Below, piece by piece: positions 56,152 through 64,000 of a stretch of 64,000 nucleotides of DNA. The stretch is from Shinella fusca (lineage in GTDB: Bacteria > Pseudomonadota > Alphaproteobacteria > Rhizobiales > Rhizobiaceae): the NCBI RefSeq assembly GCF_014203155.1, contig NZ_JACHIK010000011.1:84948-148947 (forward strand). Reading direction: 5' to 3'. Under the pieces are notes generated by a model. It did no database searches, was not told the DNA's origin, and saw nothing but the letters and a program-made list of their open reading frames with translations. Position 1 is the first letter of the stretch; the number at the start of each line of letters is the position of its first letter. Made by a program: the position numbers and the translations under genes.

Positions 56152-58806
56152 TTACAGCGTGCGCGTGACGTGCTCCACGCGGAAGCACTCGATCTGGTCG
56201 CCTGCGCGGATGTCCTCGTAGTTCTCGAAGGCCATGCCGCATTCCTGGCCGACATTGACTTCCGAGACCTCGTCCTTGAAGCGCTTGAGCGTCTTGAGCT
56301 TGCCTTCGTGGATGACGACGTTGTCGCGCACGAGGCGCACGCCCGCGCCGCGCTCGACCTTGCCTTCGGTGACGCGGCAACCGGCGACCTTGCCGACCTT
56401 CGTGATGTTGAACACCTCGAGGATCTCGGCGTAGCCGAGGAAGGTTTCGCGGCGCTCCGGCGAGAGGAGGCCCGACATCGCCGCCTTCACGTCATCCACC
56501 AGGTCGTAGATGATGTTGTAGTAGCGGATCTCGATGCCCTGGCGCTCGGCGAGCGAGCGGGCCTGTGCGTTCGCACGGACGTTGAAGCCGATGATCGCGG
56601 CGTTGGACGCCTCGGCAAGCGAGATGTCCGATTCCGTGATGGCGCCGGCGCCCGAATGGACGATGCGCACGCGCACTTCGTCGGTGCCGAGCTTTTCCAG
56701 AGCGCCGGCAATGGCTTCGATCGAGCCCTGCACGTCGCCCTTGATGAGCAGCGGGAATTCCTTGAGGCCGGAATTCTGGAGCTGGTTCATCATCTGCTCG
56801 AGCGAGCCGCGCGAACCCGACTGGCGGGCCACCTGCTTTTCGCGGGCGAGGCGCTGGCGGTATTCCGAGATCTCGCGGGCGCGGCTTTCGTTCTCGACCA
56901 CGGCGAACTTGTCGCCGGCGGCCGGCGTGCCGGAAAGGCCGAGGACCTCGACCGGCATGGAGGGGCCGGCTTCCTTGACGTGATCGCCCTTGTCGTTGAC
57001 GAGCGCGCGCACGCGGCCCCACTGGTCGCCGGCCACGATGATCTGGCCGGGCTTCAGCGTGCCCGTCTGCACGAGGACGGTGGCGACGGCGCCACGGCCG
57101 CGGTCGAGCTGGGCTTCGACGACGACACCTTCGGCGGTGCGGTTCGGGTTGGCCTTGAGGTCGAGGATTTCGGCCTGCAGGAGGATCGCTTCGAGCAGCT
57201 TGTCGAGGTTCGTGCCGTTCTTGGCCGAGACTTCGACGTCCAGCGTCTCGCCGCCCATGGATTCGACGAAGACCTCGTGCTGGAGGAGTTCGGTGCGAAC
57301 CTTCTGGGCATTGGCGGCCGGCTTGTCGATCTTGTTGATCGCCACGATGATCGGAACACCCGCCGCCTTGGCGTGGTTGATGGACTCGATCGTCTGCGGC
57401 ATCACGCTGTCGTCGGCGGCGACCACGAGGATCGCGATGTCCGTCGCCTGCGCGCCGCGGGCACGCATGGCGGTGAACGCGGCGTGGCCGGGCGTGTCGA
57501 TGAAGGTGATCTTGTTGCCGTTCTGCTCGACCTGGTAGGCGCCGATATGCTGCGTGATGCCACCGGCTTCGCCGGCGACCACGTTGGCATGGCGGATGGC
57601 GTCGAGCAGCGAGGTCTTGCCGTGGTCGACGTGGCCCATGATGGTCACGATCGGCGGACGCGATTCCAGATCGCCTTCCTCGTCGGCAACGTTGAAGATA
57701 CCTTCCTCGACGTCGGATTCCGAAACGCGCTTGACGGTGTGGCCGAATTCGCCGGCGATGAGTTCGGCCAGGTCGGCGTCGATCAGATCGCCGGGCTTCA
57801 TCATCTGGCCTTCCTTCATCAGGAACTTGATGACGTCGACGGCGCGTTCGGACATGCGCTGCGACAGTTCCTGGATGGTGATGGTCTCCGGCAGAACGAC
57901 TTCGCGCATGACCTTCTCGCGCGTCTCCTGCATCATGGAGCGCTTGAACTTCTCCTGGCGGCGGCGCATGGCCGACAGCGAGCGGCCGCGCTGCGTGCCG
58001 TCCTCGTCGGTCGAGGCGGTCGTCAGCGTCAGCTTGCCCTGGCGGCGGCCGTCATCGGTCTTCGGGCGGGCCGGCGCCTTGGCCGGTTCCGGACGCTTGA
58101 CGGCGCCGCGGTTGGCGGGCGCACCGCCACGCGGGCGCTTGTCGTCTTCCTCTTCGGCATCGCGGCGGCCACGGCCGGCGACGGCGGCCGGCGTGGAGAC
58201 CGGGACGCGCCCCGGCTGCGGGCGCGCATCGGCGGCGGTTTCCGCGACGGCGGGCCGTGCCGCCGGCTGTGCGGCGGCGACCTCTTCCACGGCAGGAGCC
58301 GGCGCTGCGGCCTCGGCGGCGCGGCGCTCGGCCTCTTCCTTCTCACGGACGAGGCGGGCTTCTTCCTCGGCCTTGCGGCGAGCTTCCTCTTCCACCTTGC
58401 GGCGGGCCTCGTCCTCGGCGCGCTGGCGCGCTTCGGCGGCGTCGCGGATCTGCGCTTCGGCAAGCGCGCGGCGACGGGCCTCGACCTCTTCGGCTGAAAG
58501 CTGGTTCAGCACGACGCCGACGCGCGGACGGCCCTGGTCGGCCTGCGGGGCCTGACGGGAGGGCTGCTGCACGGGGCGCGACTGCTGCGGCTCGGGCTGG
58601 CGCTGCTGCACCGGAGCAACGGGCGTCACGGGGCGCTCGTCTTCCGGGCGATTGATGCGGCGCTTGCGGGTTTCGACCACGACGGCCTTGGTGCGGCCAC
58701 GACCCATGTCCTGGCGCACGGTCCCCTGCTGAACCCCCGAGGGCTTCAGCGTCAGGGTCTTCTTGCCTGCCACGCTGATCGTCTTGTCGTCTTTGTTGTC
58801 GGTCAT
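56152..58806 (-). CDS. infB: Translation initiation factor IF-2
   Basis: GTPase that places initiator tRNA on the ribosome. 884 residues: an N-terminal lysine/arginine/glutamate-rich disordered region (about 60-190), a [20 protein letters not shown] IF2_N segment, the G domain ([29 protein letters not shown]) at about 385-555 and the C-terminal IF2 domains. Upstream of rbfA after ylxR, the usual nusA-ylxR-infB order. Confidence 0.98.
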   Translation of the reverse strand: MTDNKDDKTISVAGKKTLTLKPSGVQQGTVRQDMGRGRTKAVVVETRKRRINRPEDERPVTPVAPVQQRQPEPQQSRPVQQPSRQAPQADQGRPRVGVVLNQLSAEEVEARRRALAEAQIRDAAEARQRAEDEARRKVEEEARRKAEEEARLVREKEEAERRAAEAAAPAPAVEEVAAAQPAARPAVAETAADARPQPGRVPVSTPAAVAGRGRRDAEEEDDKRPRGGAPANRGAVKRPEPAKAPARPKTDDGRRQGKLTLTTASTDEDGTQRGRSLSAMRRRQEKFKRSMMQETREKVMREVVLPETITIQELSQRMSERAVDVIKFLMKEGQMMKPGDLIDADLAELIAGEFGHTVKRVSESDVEEGIFNVADEEGDLESRPPIVTIMGHVDHGKTSLLDAIRHANVVAGEAGGITQHIGAYQVEQNGNKITFIDTPGHAAFTAMRARGAQATDIAILVVAADDSVMPQTIESINHAKAAGVPIIVAINKIDKPAANAQKVRTELLQHEVFVESMGGETLDVEVSAKNGTNLDKLLEAILLQAEILDLKANPNRTAEGVVVEAQLDRGRGAVATVLVQTGTLKPGQIIVAGDQWGRVRALVNDKGDHVKEAGPSMPVEVLGLSGTPAAGDKFAVVENESRAREISEYRQRLAREKQVARQSGSRGSLEQMMNQLQNSGLKEFPLLIKGDVQGSIEAIAGALEKLGTDEVRVRIVHSGAGAITESDISLAEASNAAIIGFNVRANAQARSLAERQGIEIRYYNIIYDLVDDVKAAMSGLLSPERRETFLGYAEILEVFNITKVGKVAGCRVTEGKVERGAGVRLVRDNVVIHEGKLKTLKRFKDEVSEVNVGQECGMAFENYEDIRAGDQIECFRVEHVTRTL

Positions 58807-58905
58807 TCCGTTCCGTTCCTAATCAGGGCCGGATGCGGATCGGACCCTGTCGTTCGATTGTGTTCGTCCAATGCGAATGCGGCCGGCGCCAAGCCGGTGA
58901 CCGCG

Positions 58906-59559
58906 TCATTGGTTCGGCTGGCCAGCGCCGCCATGTGCTCCCACCCGGGCGCCGCCCCGGTATTTTTCGAGCATGATTGCGCGCTTCACTACACCCTCAC
59001 CCGCCTGCCCTGCAAGCGCTGCGGCATGGATAAAAGCATTCTGGCCCAAAAGCTCCTCCAATTCGCCTTCCGAGAAGAGCCTGAAGGAGGGTATTTCCGT
59101 TTCGTCGTCGGTCAGGAAGCTCGCTGCCTTCCGCGCCTGGTCTATCTTTCTGACGCCGTCGGCAGCCGCGTCCGCCGCATGGAAGACGGCAAGGGCGGCC
59201 AGAGACCGCACCGCCTGATCCACCTTCGTCGAGCCGGTGACGAACTGGCCGGCCTTGCGCGCCATGTTCATCATGCCGCCGAGCTGGGCCGCCAGAAGCC
59301 GGTCCACCTCGGCCCCGAGCTCGGGGCCTGCCTTCGCATCGGCCCGAAGGGCGCGGGCGAAGAGCTTGCGGGCCACCGCCTTGTCGACGATCGCCCGTTC
59401 GGCCTTCACCCAGCAACCACGTCCGGGGAGTTGACGCTTGAGGTCCGCGACGACGCTGCCGTCGGGGCCGGCGACGAAGCGGATGAGATCATCCGCTTCC
59501 CCGCTTTCGCGCGTCACGATGCACATGCGCTCGTTCACGCCGTCGTCCTTCTTGCCCAT
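58906..59559 (-). CDS. YlxR and L7Ae fusion RNA-binding protein
   Basis: 217 residues from ATG 59559. The N-terminal half is a YlxR/DUF448 domain (ERMCIVTRESGEADDLIRFV, GRGCWVKAERAIVDKA). The C-terminal half is an L7Ae/YlxQ-like kink-turn-binding domain (GGMMNMARKAGQFVTGSTKV, AVFHAADAAADGVRKI). The two are separate genes in Firmicutes but are fused here, as in many alphaproteobacteria. Likely acts on ribosome or RNA biogenesis within nusA-infB. Confidence 0.9.
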   Translation of the reverse strand: MGKKDDGVNERMCIVTRESGEADDLIRFVAGPDGSVVADLKRQLPGRGCWVKAERAIVDKAVARKLFARALRADAKAGPELGAEVDRLLAAQLGGMMNMARKAGQFVTGSTKVDQAVRSLAALAVFHAADAAADGVRKIDQARKAASFLTDDETEIPSFRLFSEGELEELLGQNAFIHAAALAGQAGEGVVKRAIMLEKYRGGARVGAHGGAGQPNQ

Positions 59560-59629
59560 ATAGGTTCCCGTTCCTGCCGACGCAAACCGCAACGGGGCGG
59601 GCGGCATGTCAAACCCTCAAGGACGCCGG

Positions 59630-61231
59630 TCAGGCGTCCTGTTCGGCGCCTTCCACGACCGGCTCTTCCTCGGTGGCGAGATCCTCTTCCGTGATCCAGC
59701 CGGCCGCAAGGCGGGCCTGCACGATCATGGCCTCGGCCTCGGCGCGGGAGACCTCGAACTTCGAGAACAGGCCCTCGAACTTCTTCGTCTCGCCGTCCTT
59801 GCGCTCGGTCCAGCCGACGAGGTCGTCGGCCGCGCAGCCGGCGAAGTCTTCCATCGTCTTGATGCCGTCCTCACCGAGGGCGACGAGCATCTGGCCCGTC
59901 ATGCCGTCGATCTGGCGCAGTTCGTCGGCAACGCCGAGCTCCTTGCGCTTGGCATCCATCTCGGCCTCGATGCGGTCGAGATATTCGCGGGCGCGGGTCT
60001 GGATCTCCTGGGCCGTGTCCTCGTCGAAACCGTCGATGGACGAGATTTCGTCGAGGTCGACATAGGCGACTTCCTCGACGGCGGCAAAGCCTTCGGAGGC
60101 GAGGACCTGGCCGACCATCTCGTCGACGTCGAGGGCATCCATGAAGAGGTTGGTGCGCTCGTTGAATTCCTTCTGGCGGCGCTCGGATTCCTCGGCTTCC
60201 GTCAGGATGTCGATATCCCAGCCGGTGAGCTGCGAGGCGAGGCGCACATTCTGGCCGCGGCGGCCGATGGCGAGCGAGAGCTGCTCGTCCGGCACGACGA
60301 CCTCGATGCGCTCGGCGTCTTCATCCAGAACCACCTTGGCGACTTCCGCCGGCTGCAGGGCGTTGACGATGAAGGAGGCCGGGTCCTGGCTCCACGGGAT
60401 GATGTCGATCTTCTCGCCCTGAAGCTCGCCGACGACGGCCTGCACGCGCGAGCCGCGCATACCGACGCAGGCGCCGACCGGATCGATGGAACTATCGTTC
60501 GAGATGACGGCGATCTTGGCGCGCGAGCCGGGGTCGCGGGCAACCGACTTGATCTGGATGATGCCGTCGTAGATTTCCGGCACTTCCATGGTGAAGAGCT
60601 TCACCATGAACTGCGGATGGGTGCGCGACAGGAAGATCTGCGGCCCGCGCTGCTCGCGGCGCACGTCGTAGACATAGGCGCGCACGCGGTCGCCGTAGCG
60701 CATGTTCTCGCGCGGGATCATCTCGTCGCGGCGGATGATGCCTTCGCCGCGGCCGAGGTCGACGATGACGTTGCCGTATTCGACGCGCTTGACCGTGCCG
60801 TTGACGATCTCGCCGATGCGGTCCTTGTATTCGTCGTACTGGCGGTCACGCTCGGCCTCGCGCACCTTCTGCACGATGACCTGCTTGGCCGACTGGGCGG
60901 CGATGCGGCCGAAGTCCATCGGCGGCAGCGGGTCGGCGATGAAGTCGCCGAGCTTGGCGTCCGGGTTGCGGTCGCGCGCCAGTTCCAGCGGGATCTGGGT
61001 GGAATAGTCCTCGGCGTGCTCGACGACTTCCAGCAGGCGCTGGAGGCGGATTTCGCCGGTCTTGGAATTGATGTCGGCGCGGATGTTCGATTCCGTACCG
61101 TAACGCGAGCGGGCCGCCTTCTGGATGGCGTCGGCCATCGCGGCAAGCACGATCTCGCGGTCGATGACCTTTTCACGGGCCACGGCATCCGCGATCTGCA
61201 GAAGCTCAAGCCGGTTCGCACTGACTGCCAT
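59630..61231 (-). CDS. nusA: Transcription termination/antitermination factor NusA
   Basis: 533 residues: NusA N domain ([19 protein letters not shown]), S1 domain ([20 protein letters not shown]), two KH domains ([40 protein letters not shown]) and a C-terminal acidic region with helix-hairpin-helix-like repeats ([20 protein letters not shown]). Binds RNA polymerase and boxed RNA. Second gene of the rimP-nusA operon. Confidence 0.98.
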   Translation of the reverse strand: MAVSANRLELLQIADAVAREKVIDREIVLAAMADAIQKAARSRYGTESNIRADINSKTGEIRLQRLLEVVEHAEDYSTQIPLELARDRNPDAKLGDFIADPLPPMDFGRIAAQSAKQVIVQKVREAERDRQYDEYKDRIGEIVNGTVKRVEYGNVIVDLGRGEGIIRRDEMIPRENMRYGDRVRAYVYDVRREQRGPQIFLSRTHPQFMVKLFTMEVPEIYDGIIQIKSVARDPGSRAKIAVISNDSSIDPVGACVGMRGSRVQAVVGELQGEKIDIIPWSQDPASFIVNALQPAEVAKVVLDEDAERIEVVVPDEQLSLAIGRRGQNVRLASQLTGWDIDILTEAEESERRQKEFNERTNLFMDALDVDEMVGQVLASEGFAAVEEVAYVDLDEISSIDGFDEDTAQEIQTRAREYLDRIEAEMDAKRKELGVADELRQIDGMTGQMLVALGEDGIKTMEDFAGCAADDLVGWTERKDGETKKFEGLFSKFEVSRAEAEAMIVQARLAAGWITEEDLATEEEPVVEGAEQDA

Positions 61232-61344
61232 TGTCTCAGGTCTCCATGGTCGGGCCGGGGCCTAGCCGCCGGCCTGTCGGGAGCGGCGCGCCGCTCCGGT
61301 TCCGTCCTCTCCGCTCCGCCGCTCTCGGCGAAGCGCACTCACAC

Positions 61345-61965
61345 TTATTCTTCGTCGTCGCCGTCTTCTTCGTCGTTCTGGTTCGCGGCCTGCGCGGCCT
61401 TCGCCTTCTTGTCGGCGGCCAGCGCGTCGCGGATCAGCTCGTCGGTCAGGATCAGCCGGCCCTCGGCAAGCGCCGTGAAGGGGATGACGACCACCGGCTC
61501 GTCGCCGGGGGCGGGCTGGTCCCGCTCCAGCGTGAAGCCGTTCTCGTCGGCCGCGACGATCTTGCCGCGGAAGCGCTTGCGCCCGTCGACCAGGATCGAC
61601 GTCTCGCATTTCAAAAGATGACCGAGCCAGCGCGTGAAGTCCGACTTGCGGACCATCGGCCGGTCGATGCCGGGCGAGGAGACCTCCAGATGATACGCCT
61701 TGTCGATCGGATCCTCAACGTCGAGCACCGGCGAGATGGCCATCGAGACCTGCTCGCAGTCCTCCACGGTCATGGTGCCGTCCGGCCGCTCGCACATGAT
61801 CTGCAGCGTCGCGCCGTTCTGCGCCGAAAGGCGCACGCGCACGAGCTGGTAGCCGATCTGCTCGATGGTCGGCTCGATGATGTCGGCGACGCGCCGGTCG
61901 AGGCCGGTCTCGACGATCAGCCGCGGCTCGACGGCGGTGTTTTCTGCCTGGGTCGTGTCGTTCAT
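61345..61965 (-). CDS. rimP: Ribosome maturation factor RimP
   Basis: 206 residues from ATG 61965 with GGGAGGG eight bases upstream ([16 protein letters not shown]). N-terminal RimP domain ([40 protein letters not shown]) and a C-terminal SH3-like domain, then an acidic lysine/aspartate tail ([12 protein letters not shown]). Required for 30S assembly. First gene of the nusA-infB cluster. Confidence 0.96.
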   Translation of the reverse strand: MNDTTQAENTAVEPRLIVETGLDRRVADIIEPTIEQIGYQLVRVRLSAQNGATLQIMCERPDGTMTVEDCEQVSMAISPVLDVEDPIDKAYHLEVSSPGIDRPMVRKSDFTRWLGHLLKCETSILVDGRKRFRGKIVAADENGFTLERDQPAPGDEPVVVIPFTALAEGRLILTDELIRDALAADKKAKAAQAANQNDEEDGDDEE

Positions 61966-62216
61966 GACATGCCCTCCCGGGATGTTCGTTATCATGCGCT
62001 CGATCGGGGCAATAAAAAAGAGCGGGTCCTTGCGGGCCCACTCTTCATCTGACGATCAAGAATTTGCGGCTGATATAGACCCACTTCGCCGCGAATGCAA
62101 GGTCGGCGGCAAATCCGCCTGTGGGCGGGCGCATCTACCTGCACGTGGCCGGGTTGCCGCAATTTCCCGATGGACTAGATTGCCCCTTGAAACCGCGTCG
62201 AGAAAGAGTGCCCGCC
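61966..62216. other. Divergent promoter region between rimP and the MFS gene
   Basis: About 250 bases with no gene, reaching from rimP to the GTG start of the MFS gene. It must carry the rimP-nusA-infB promoter and that of the transporter. No convincing promoter sequence or riboswitch was recognised. Confidence 0.4.
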
Positions 62217-63845
62217 GTGCCGGATCGCAAGTCCCCCCTCGCCCCCTTTCGCAACGAGACCTATCGCCTGATCTGGGCCGCCAGCCTCATTTCCAATTTC
62301 GGCGGGCTCGTGCAGTCCGTCGGCGCGGCCTGGATGATGGCCTCCATCTCGCCTTCGGCCAACATGGTGGCGCTGGTGCAGGCCTCCACCTCGCTGCCGA
62401 TCATGCTGTTCTCCGTCGCCGCCGGGGCGCTCGCCGACAATTTCGACCGGCGCAGGCTGATGCTGTCGGCCCAGTGTTTCATGCTGGTCGTCTCCATCGC
62501 CCTGACGCTCTGTGCCTGGCAGGGCCTCATCACGCCCTGGCTGCTGCTGACCTTCACCTTCCTCATCGGCTGCGGCACCGCGCTCAACAACCCGGCCTGG
62601 CAGGCCTCCGTCGGCGACATGGTGCCGCGCGAGGACCTGCCGGCGGCCGTCTCGCTCAACAGCATGGGCTTCAACATCACCCGCAGCGTCGGGCCGGCCA
62701 TCGGCGGCGTCATCGTGGCGGCGGGCGGGGCGGCGGCGGCCTTCGCCGCCAATGCGCTCAGCTATTTCGCCCTCCTCTACGCGCTCTTCCGCTGGAAGCC
62801 GAACGTGCCGCGCAGCGCGCTGCCGCGCGAGGATTTCGGCCGCGCCATCTCGGCGGGCCTGCGCTACGTTTCCATGTCGCCGAACATCTGCAAGGTGCTT
62901 TTGCGCGGCTTCGCCTTCGGCCTTGCCACCAGCTCCATCCTCTCGCTGCTGCCGCTCATCGCACGCGACATCGTCTCGGGCGGGCCGCTGACCTACGGCA
63001 TCCTGCTCGGCTGTTTCGGGCTCGGCGCCATCGGCGGGGCGCTGCTGAATGCGAGCGTGCGCGAGCGCTTCTCCAGCGAGACCATCGCGCGCCTCGCCTT
63101 CACCGGCTTTGCCGTCAGCGCATGCGTTTCGGCCCTCAGCACCTCGGCGCTGCTGACCGGTGCGGTGCTGCCCATTGCCGGCGCCTCCTGGGTGCTGGCG
63201 CTCTCGCTCTTCAACACGACGGTGCAGCTTTCCACGCCGCGCTGGGTCGTCGCCCGCGCGCTTTCGCTCTACCAGACCACCACCTTCGGCGGCATCGCCG
63301 CCGGAAGCTGGATCTGGGGCGCGACGGCCGACACGCACGGCGCGCAGACCGCGCTCATCGCCTCGGCGGTGACGATGATCGCCGGCGCCGCCCTCGGCCT
63401 GCGCTTTTCGCTGCCGGAGCTCGAAAGCCTCAATGTCGATCCGCTGGGCCGCTTCAGCGAGCCGGACCTGCCGCTCGACCTCAAGCCGCGCAGCGGCCCC
63501 ATCGTCATCCTCATCGATTACGAGATCGACGAGAAGGACATTCCCGAATTCCTTGAGACGATGACCGAGCGGCGGCGCATCCGCATCCGCGACGGCGCGG
63601 GCCAATGGGCGCTGATGCGGGACCTGGAAAACCCCACCGTCTGGACCGAGACCTACCATGTGCCGACCTGGGTGGAATATGTGCGCCACAATCAGCGCCG
63701 CACGCTCGCCGATGCCGCCAACGGCGAGAAGCTACGGCTCCTCCACCGCGGCGCGGACGCCCCGCGCGTCCATCGCATGATCGAGCGCCAGACCATCGTT
63801 CCACATCAATACGAGCGGTTCAAGCAGCAGGTGGTGGTACACTGA
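62217..63845 (+). CDS. MFS_3-family exporter with a C-terminal soluble domain
   Basis: About 542 residues from GTG 62217 (VPDRKSPLAPFRNETYRLIW); GTG 62208 is equally possible. Twelve membrane segments in the first 400 residues, with the NFDRRRLML loop-2 motif and DMVPREDLPAAVSLNSMGFN of MFS_3 (EntS-like) exporters. The last 135 residues are soluble (VILIDYEIDEKDIPEFLETM, TETYHVPTWVEYVRHNQRRT) and resemble an antibiotic-biosynthesis-monooxygenase-like barrel, a recurrent MFS_3 fusion. Substrate unknown; siderophores or drugs are family guesses. Confidence 0.9.
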   Translation: MPDRKSPLAPFRNETYRLIWAASLISNFGGLVQSVGAAWMMASISPSANMVALVQASTSLPIMLFSVAAGALADNFDRRRLMLSAQCFMLVVSIALTLCAWQGLITPWLLLTFTFLIGCGTALNNPAWQASVGDMVPREDLPAAVSLNSMGFNITRSVGPAIGGVIVAAGGAAAAFAANALSYFALLYALFRWKPNVPRSALPREDFGRAISAGLRYVSMSPNICKVLLRGFAFGLATSSILSLLPLIARDIVSGGPLTYGILLGCFGLGAIGGALLNASVRERFSSETIARLAFTGFAVSACVSALSTSALLTGAVLPIAGASWVLALSLFNTTVQLSTPRWVVARALSLYQTTTFGGIAAGSWIWGATADTHGAQTALIASAVTMIAGAALGLRFSLPELESLNVDPLGRFSEPDLPLDLKPRSGPIVILIDYEIDEKDIPEFLETMTERRRIRIRDGAGQWALMRDLENPTVWTETYHVPTWVEYVRHNQRRTLADAANGEKLRLLHRGADAPRVHRMIERQTIVPHQYERFKQQVVVH

Positions 63846-63863
63846 CCCATCTGTTTGTTTTGC

Positions 63864-63907
63864 GCATTTCCGGACGCAGAACCGCTGCACACTTTTGCTG
63901 GAAATGC
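63864..63907. repeat. GCATTTCC palindromic element
   Basis: GCATTTCC (63864-63871) and GGAAATGC (63900-63907) form an 8-bp inverted repeat around the core CGGACGCAGAACCGCTGCAC. From memory, such GCATTTCC-ACCGCT-GGAAATGC units recur between rhizobial genes, but this window has only one copy. Confidence 0.5.
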
Positions 63908-63946
63908 TTGTCTTATGACTTTCTGCGCCGGACGGGCGAATATGAA

Positions 63947-63980
63947 CCGCTGCGAGAGGGTTGCCTCCCTCTCTCAGCGG
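63947..63980. other. Stem-loop near the window end
   Basis: CCGCTG-C-GAGAGGG, loop TTGCCT, CCCTCTC-T-CAGCGG: a 14-bp stem with one mismatch. No T tract follows within view. It may be part of a leader or a small RNA beyond the window. Confidence 0.45.
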
Positions 63981-64000
63981 CGAGGGTCGGATCGTTGAAT

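Overview
The window is chromosomal DNA of a Rhizobiaceae bacterium (order Hyphomicrobiales, Alphaproteobacteria). The evidence is high GC, the fla-fliP-fliL-flgH-motE-flgI-flgA-flgG order, the VisN/VisR pair of motility regulators, a single che operon headed by a soluble globin-type transducer and containing cheS, two cheY genes and cheT, an Irr-type Fur regulator divergent from fabA-fabB-fabI, and an AroA almost identical over most of its length to the class II CP4-type enzyme. A Shinella/Ensifer/Agrobacterium-like genus fits, but I cannot fix the genus from sequence alone. I see no insertion sequence, prophage, CRISPR array or integron.

Layout. 1-9.5 kb (minus): flagellin (partial), fliP, fliL, flgH, motE, flgI, flgA, flgG, fliE, flgC, flgB, a conserved rhizobial membrane protein, fliI and flgF, plus a DUF1217-type gene to 10.25 kb. 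10.4-15.6 kb (plus): motA, fliM, fliN, fliG, flhB and a small conserved gene. 15.7-19.5 kb (minus): visR, visN, fliF. 19.75-28.3 kb (minus): the che operon in transcription order icpA, a candidate 42-codon gene, cheS, cheY1, cheA, cheW, cheR, cheB, cheY2, cheD, cheT. Many junctions are 1-4 nt overlaps, so translation is tightly coupled.

28.6-36 kb is a mixed stretch: a 37-residue membrane peptide gene missed by length cut-offs, a GlsB-type membrane protein, a ribonuclease D-like exonuclease, two large unrecognised alanine/glutamate-rich proteins (30279 and 34050), a KGG stress protein and a nicotinamide phosphoribosyltransferase. 35.6-40.3 kb carries rpsA, cmk, aroA, a TIGR02300-type acidic protein and tRNA-Ala(GGC). 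40.4-45.1 kb holds accessory envelope genes (GFA, PagL-like deacylase, DUF2934, TMEM43-like, YdcF-like, UPF0126). 45.1-48.5 kb is irr and the unsaturated fatty acid operon fabA-fabB-fabI. 48.5-62 kb (minus) is the transcription/translation cluster rimP-nusA-ylxR/L7Ae-infB-rbfA-truB-rpsO-pnp, with a histidine kinase gene and an SH3-type gene lying between truB and rpsO. A siderophore-exporter-like MFS gene and two inverted repeats close the window.

The most notable patterns are: (a) CtrA-type boxes (TTAA-N7-TTAA or TTAACCAT half-sites) upstream of visN, the che operon and both unrecognised large genes, hinting that motility, chemotaxis and two orphan proteins share cell-cycle control; (b) an AroA that matches CP4 EPSPS closely as I remember it but has Gly, not Ala, at residue 100; (c) two coupled or well-initiated microprotein genes; (d) a strong intrinsic terminator between infB and rbfA. 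Most of the window is otherwise ordinary core chromosome. Comparisons with named proteins are from memory, not from a database search.
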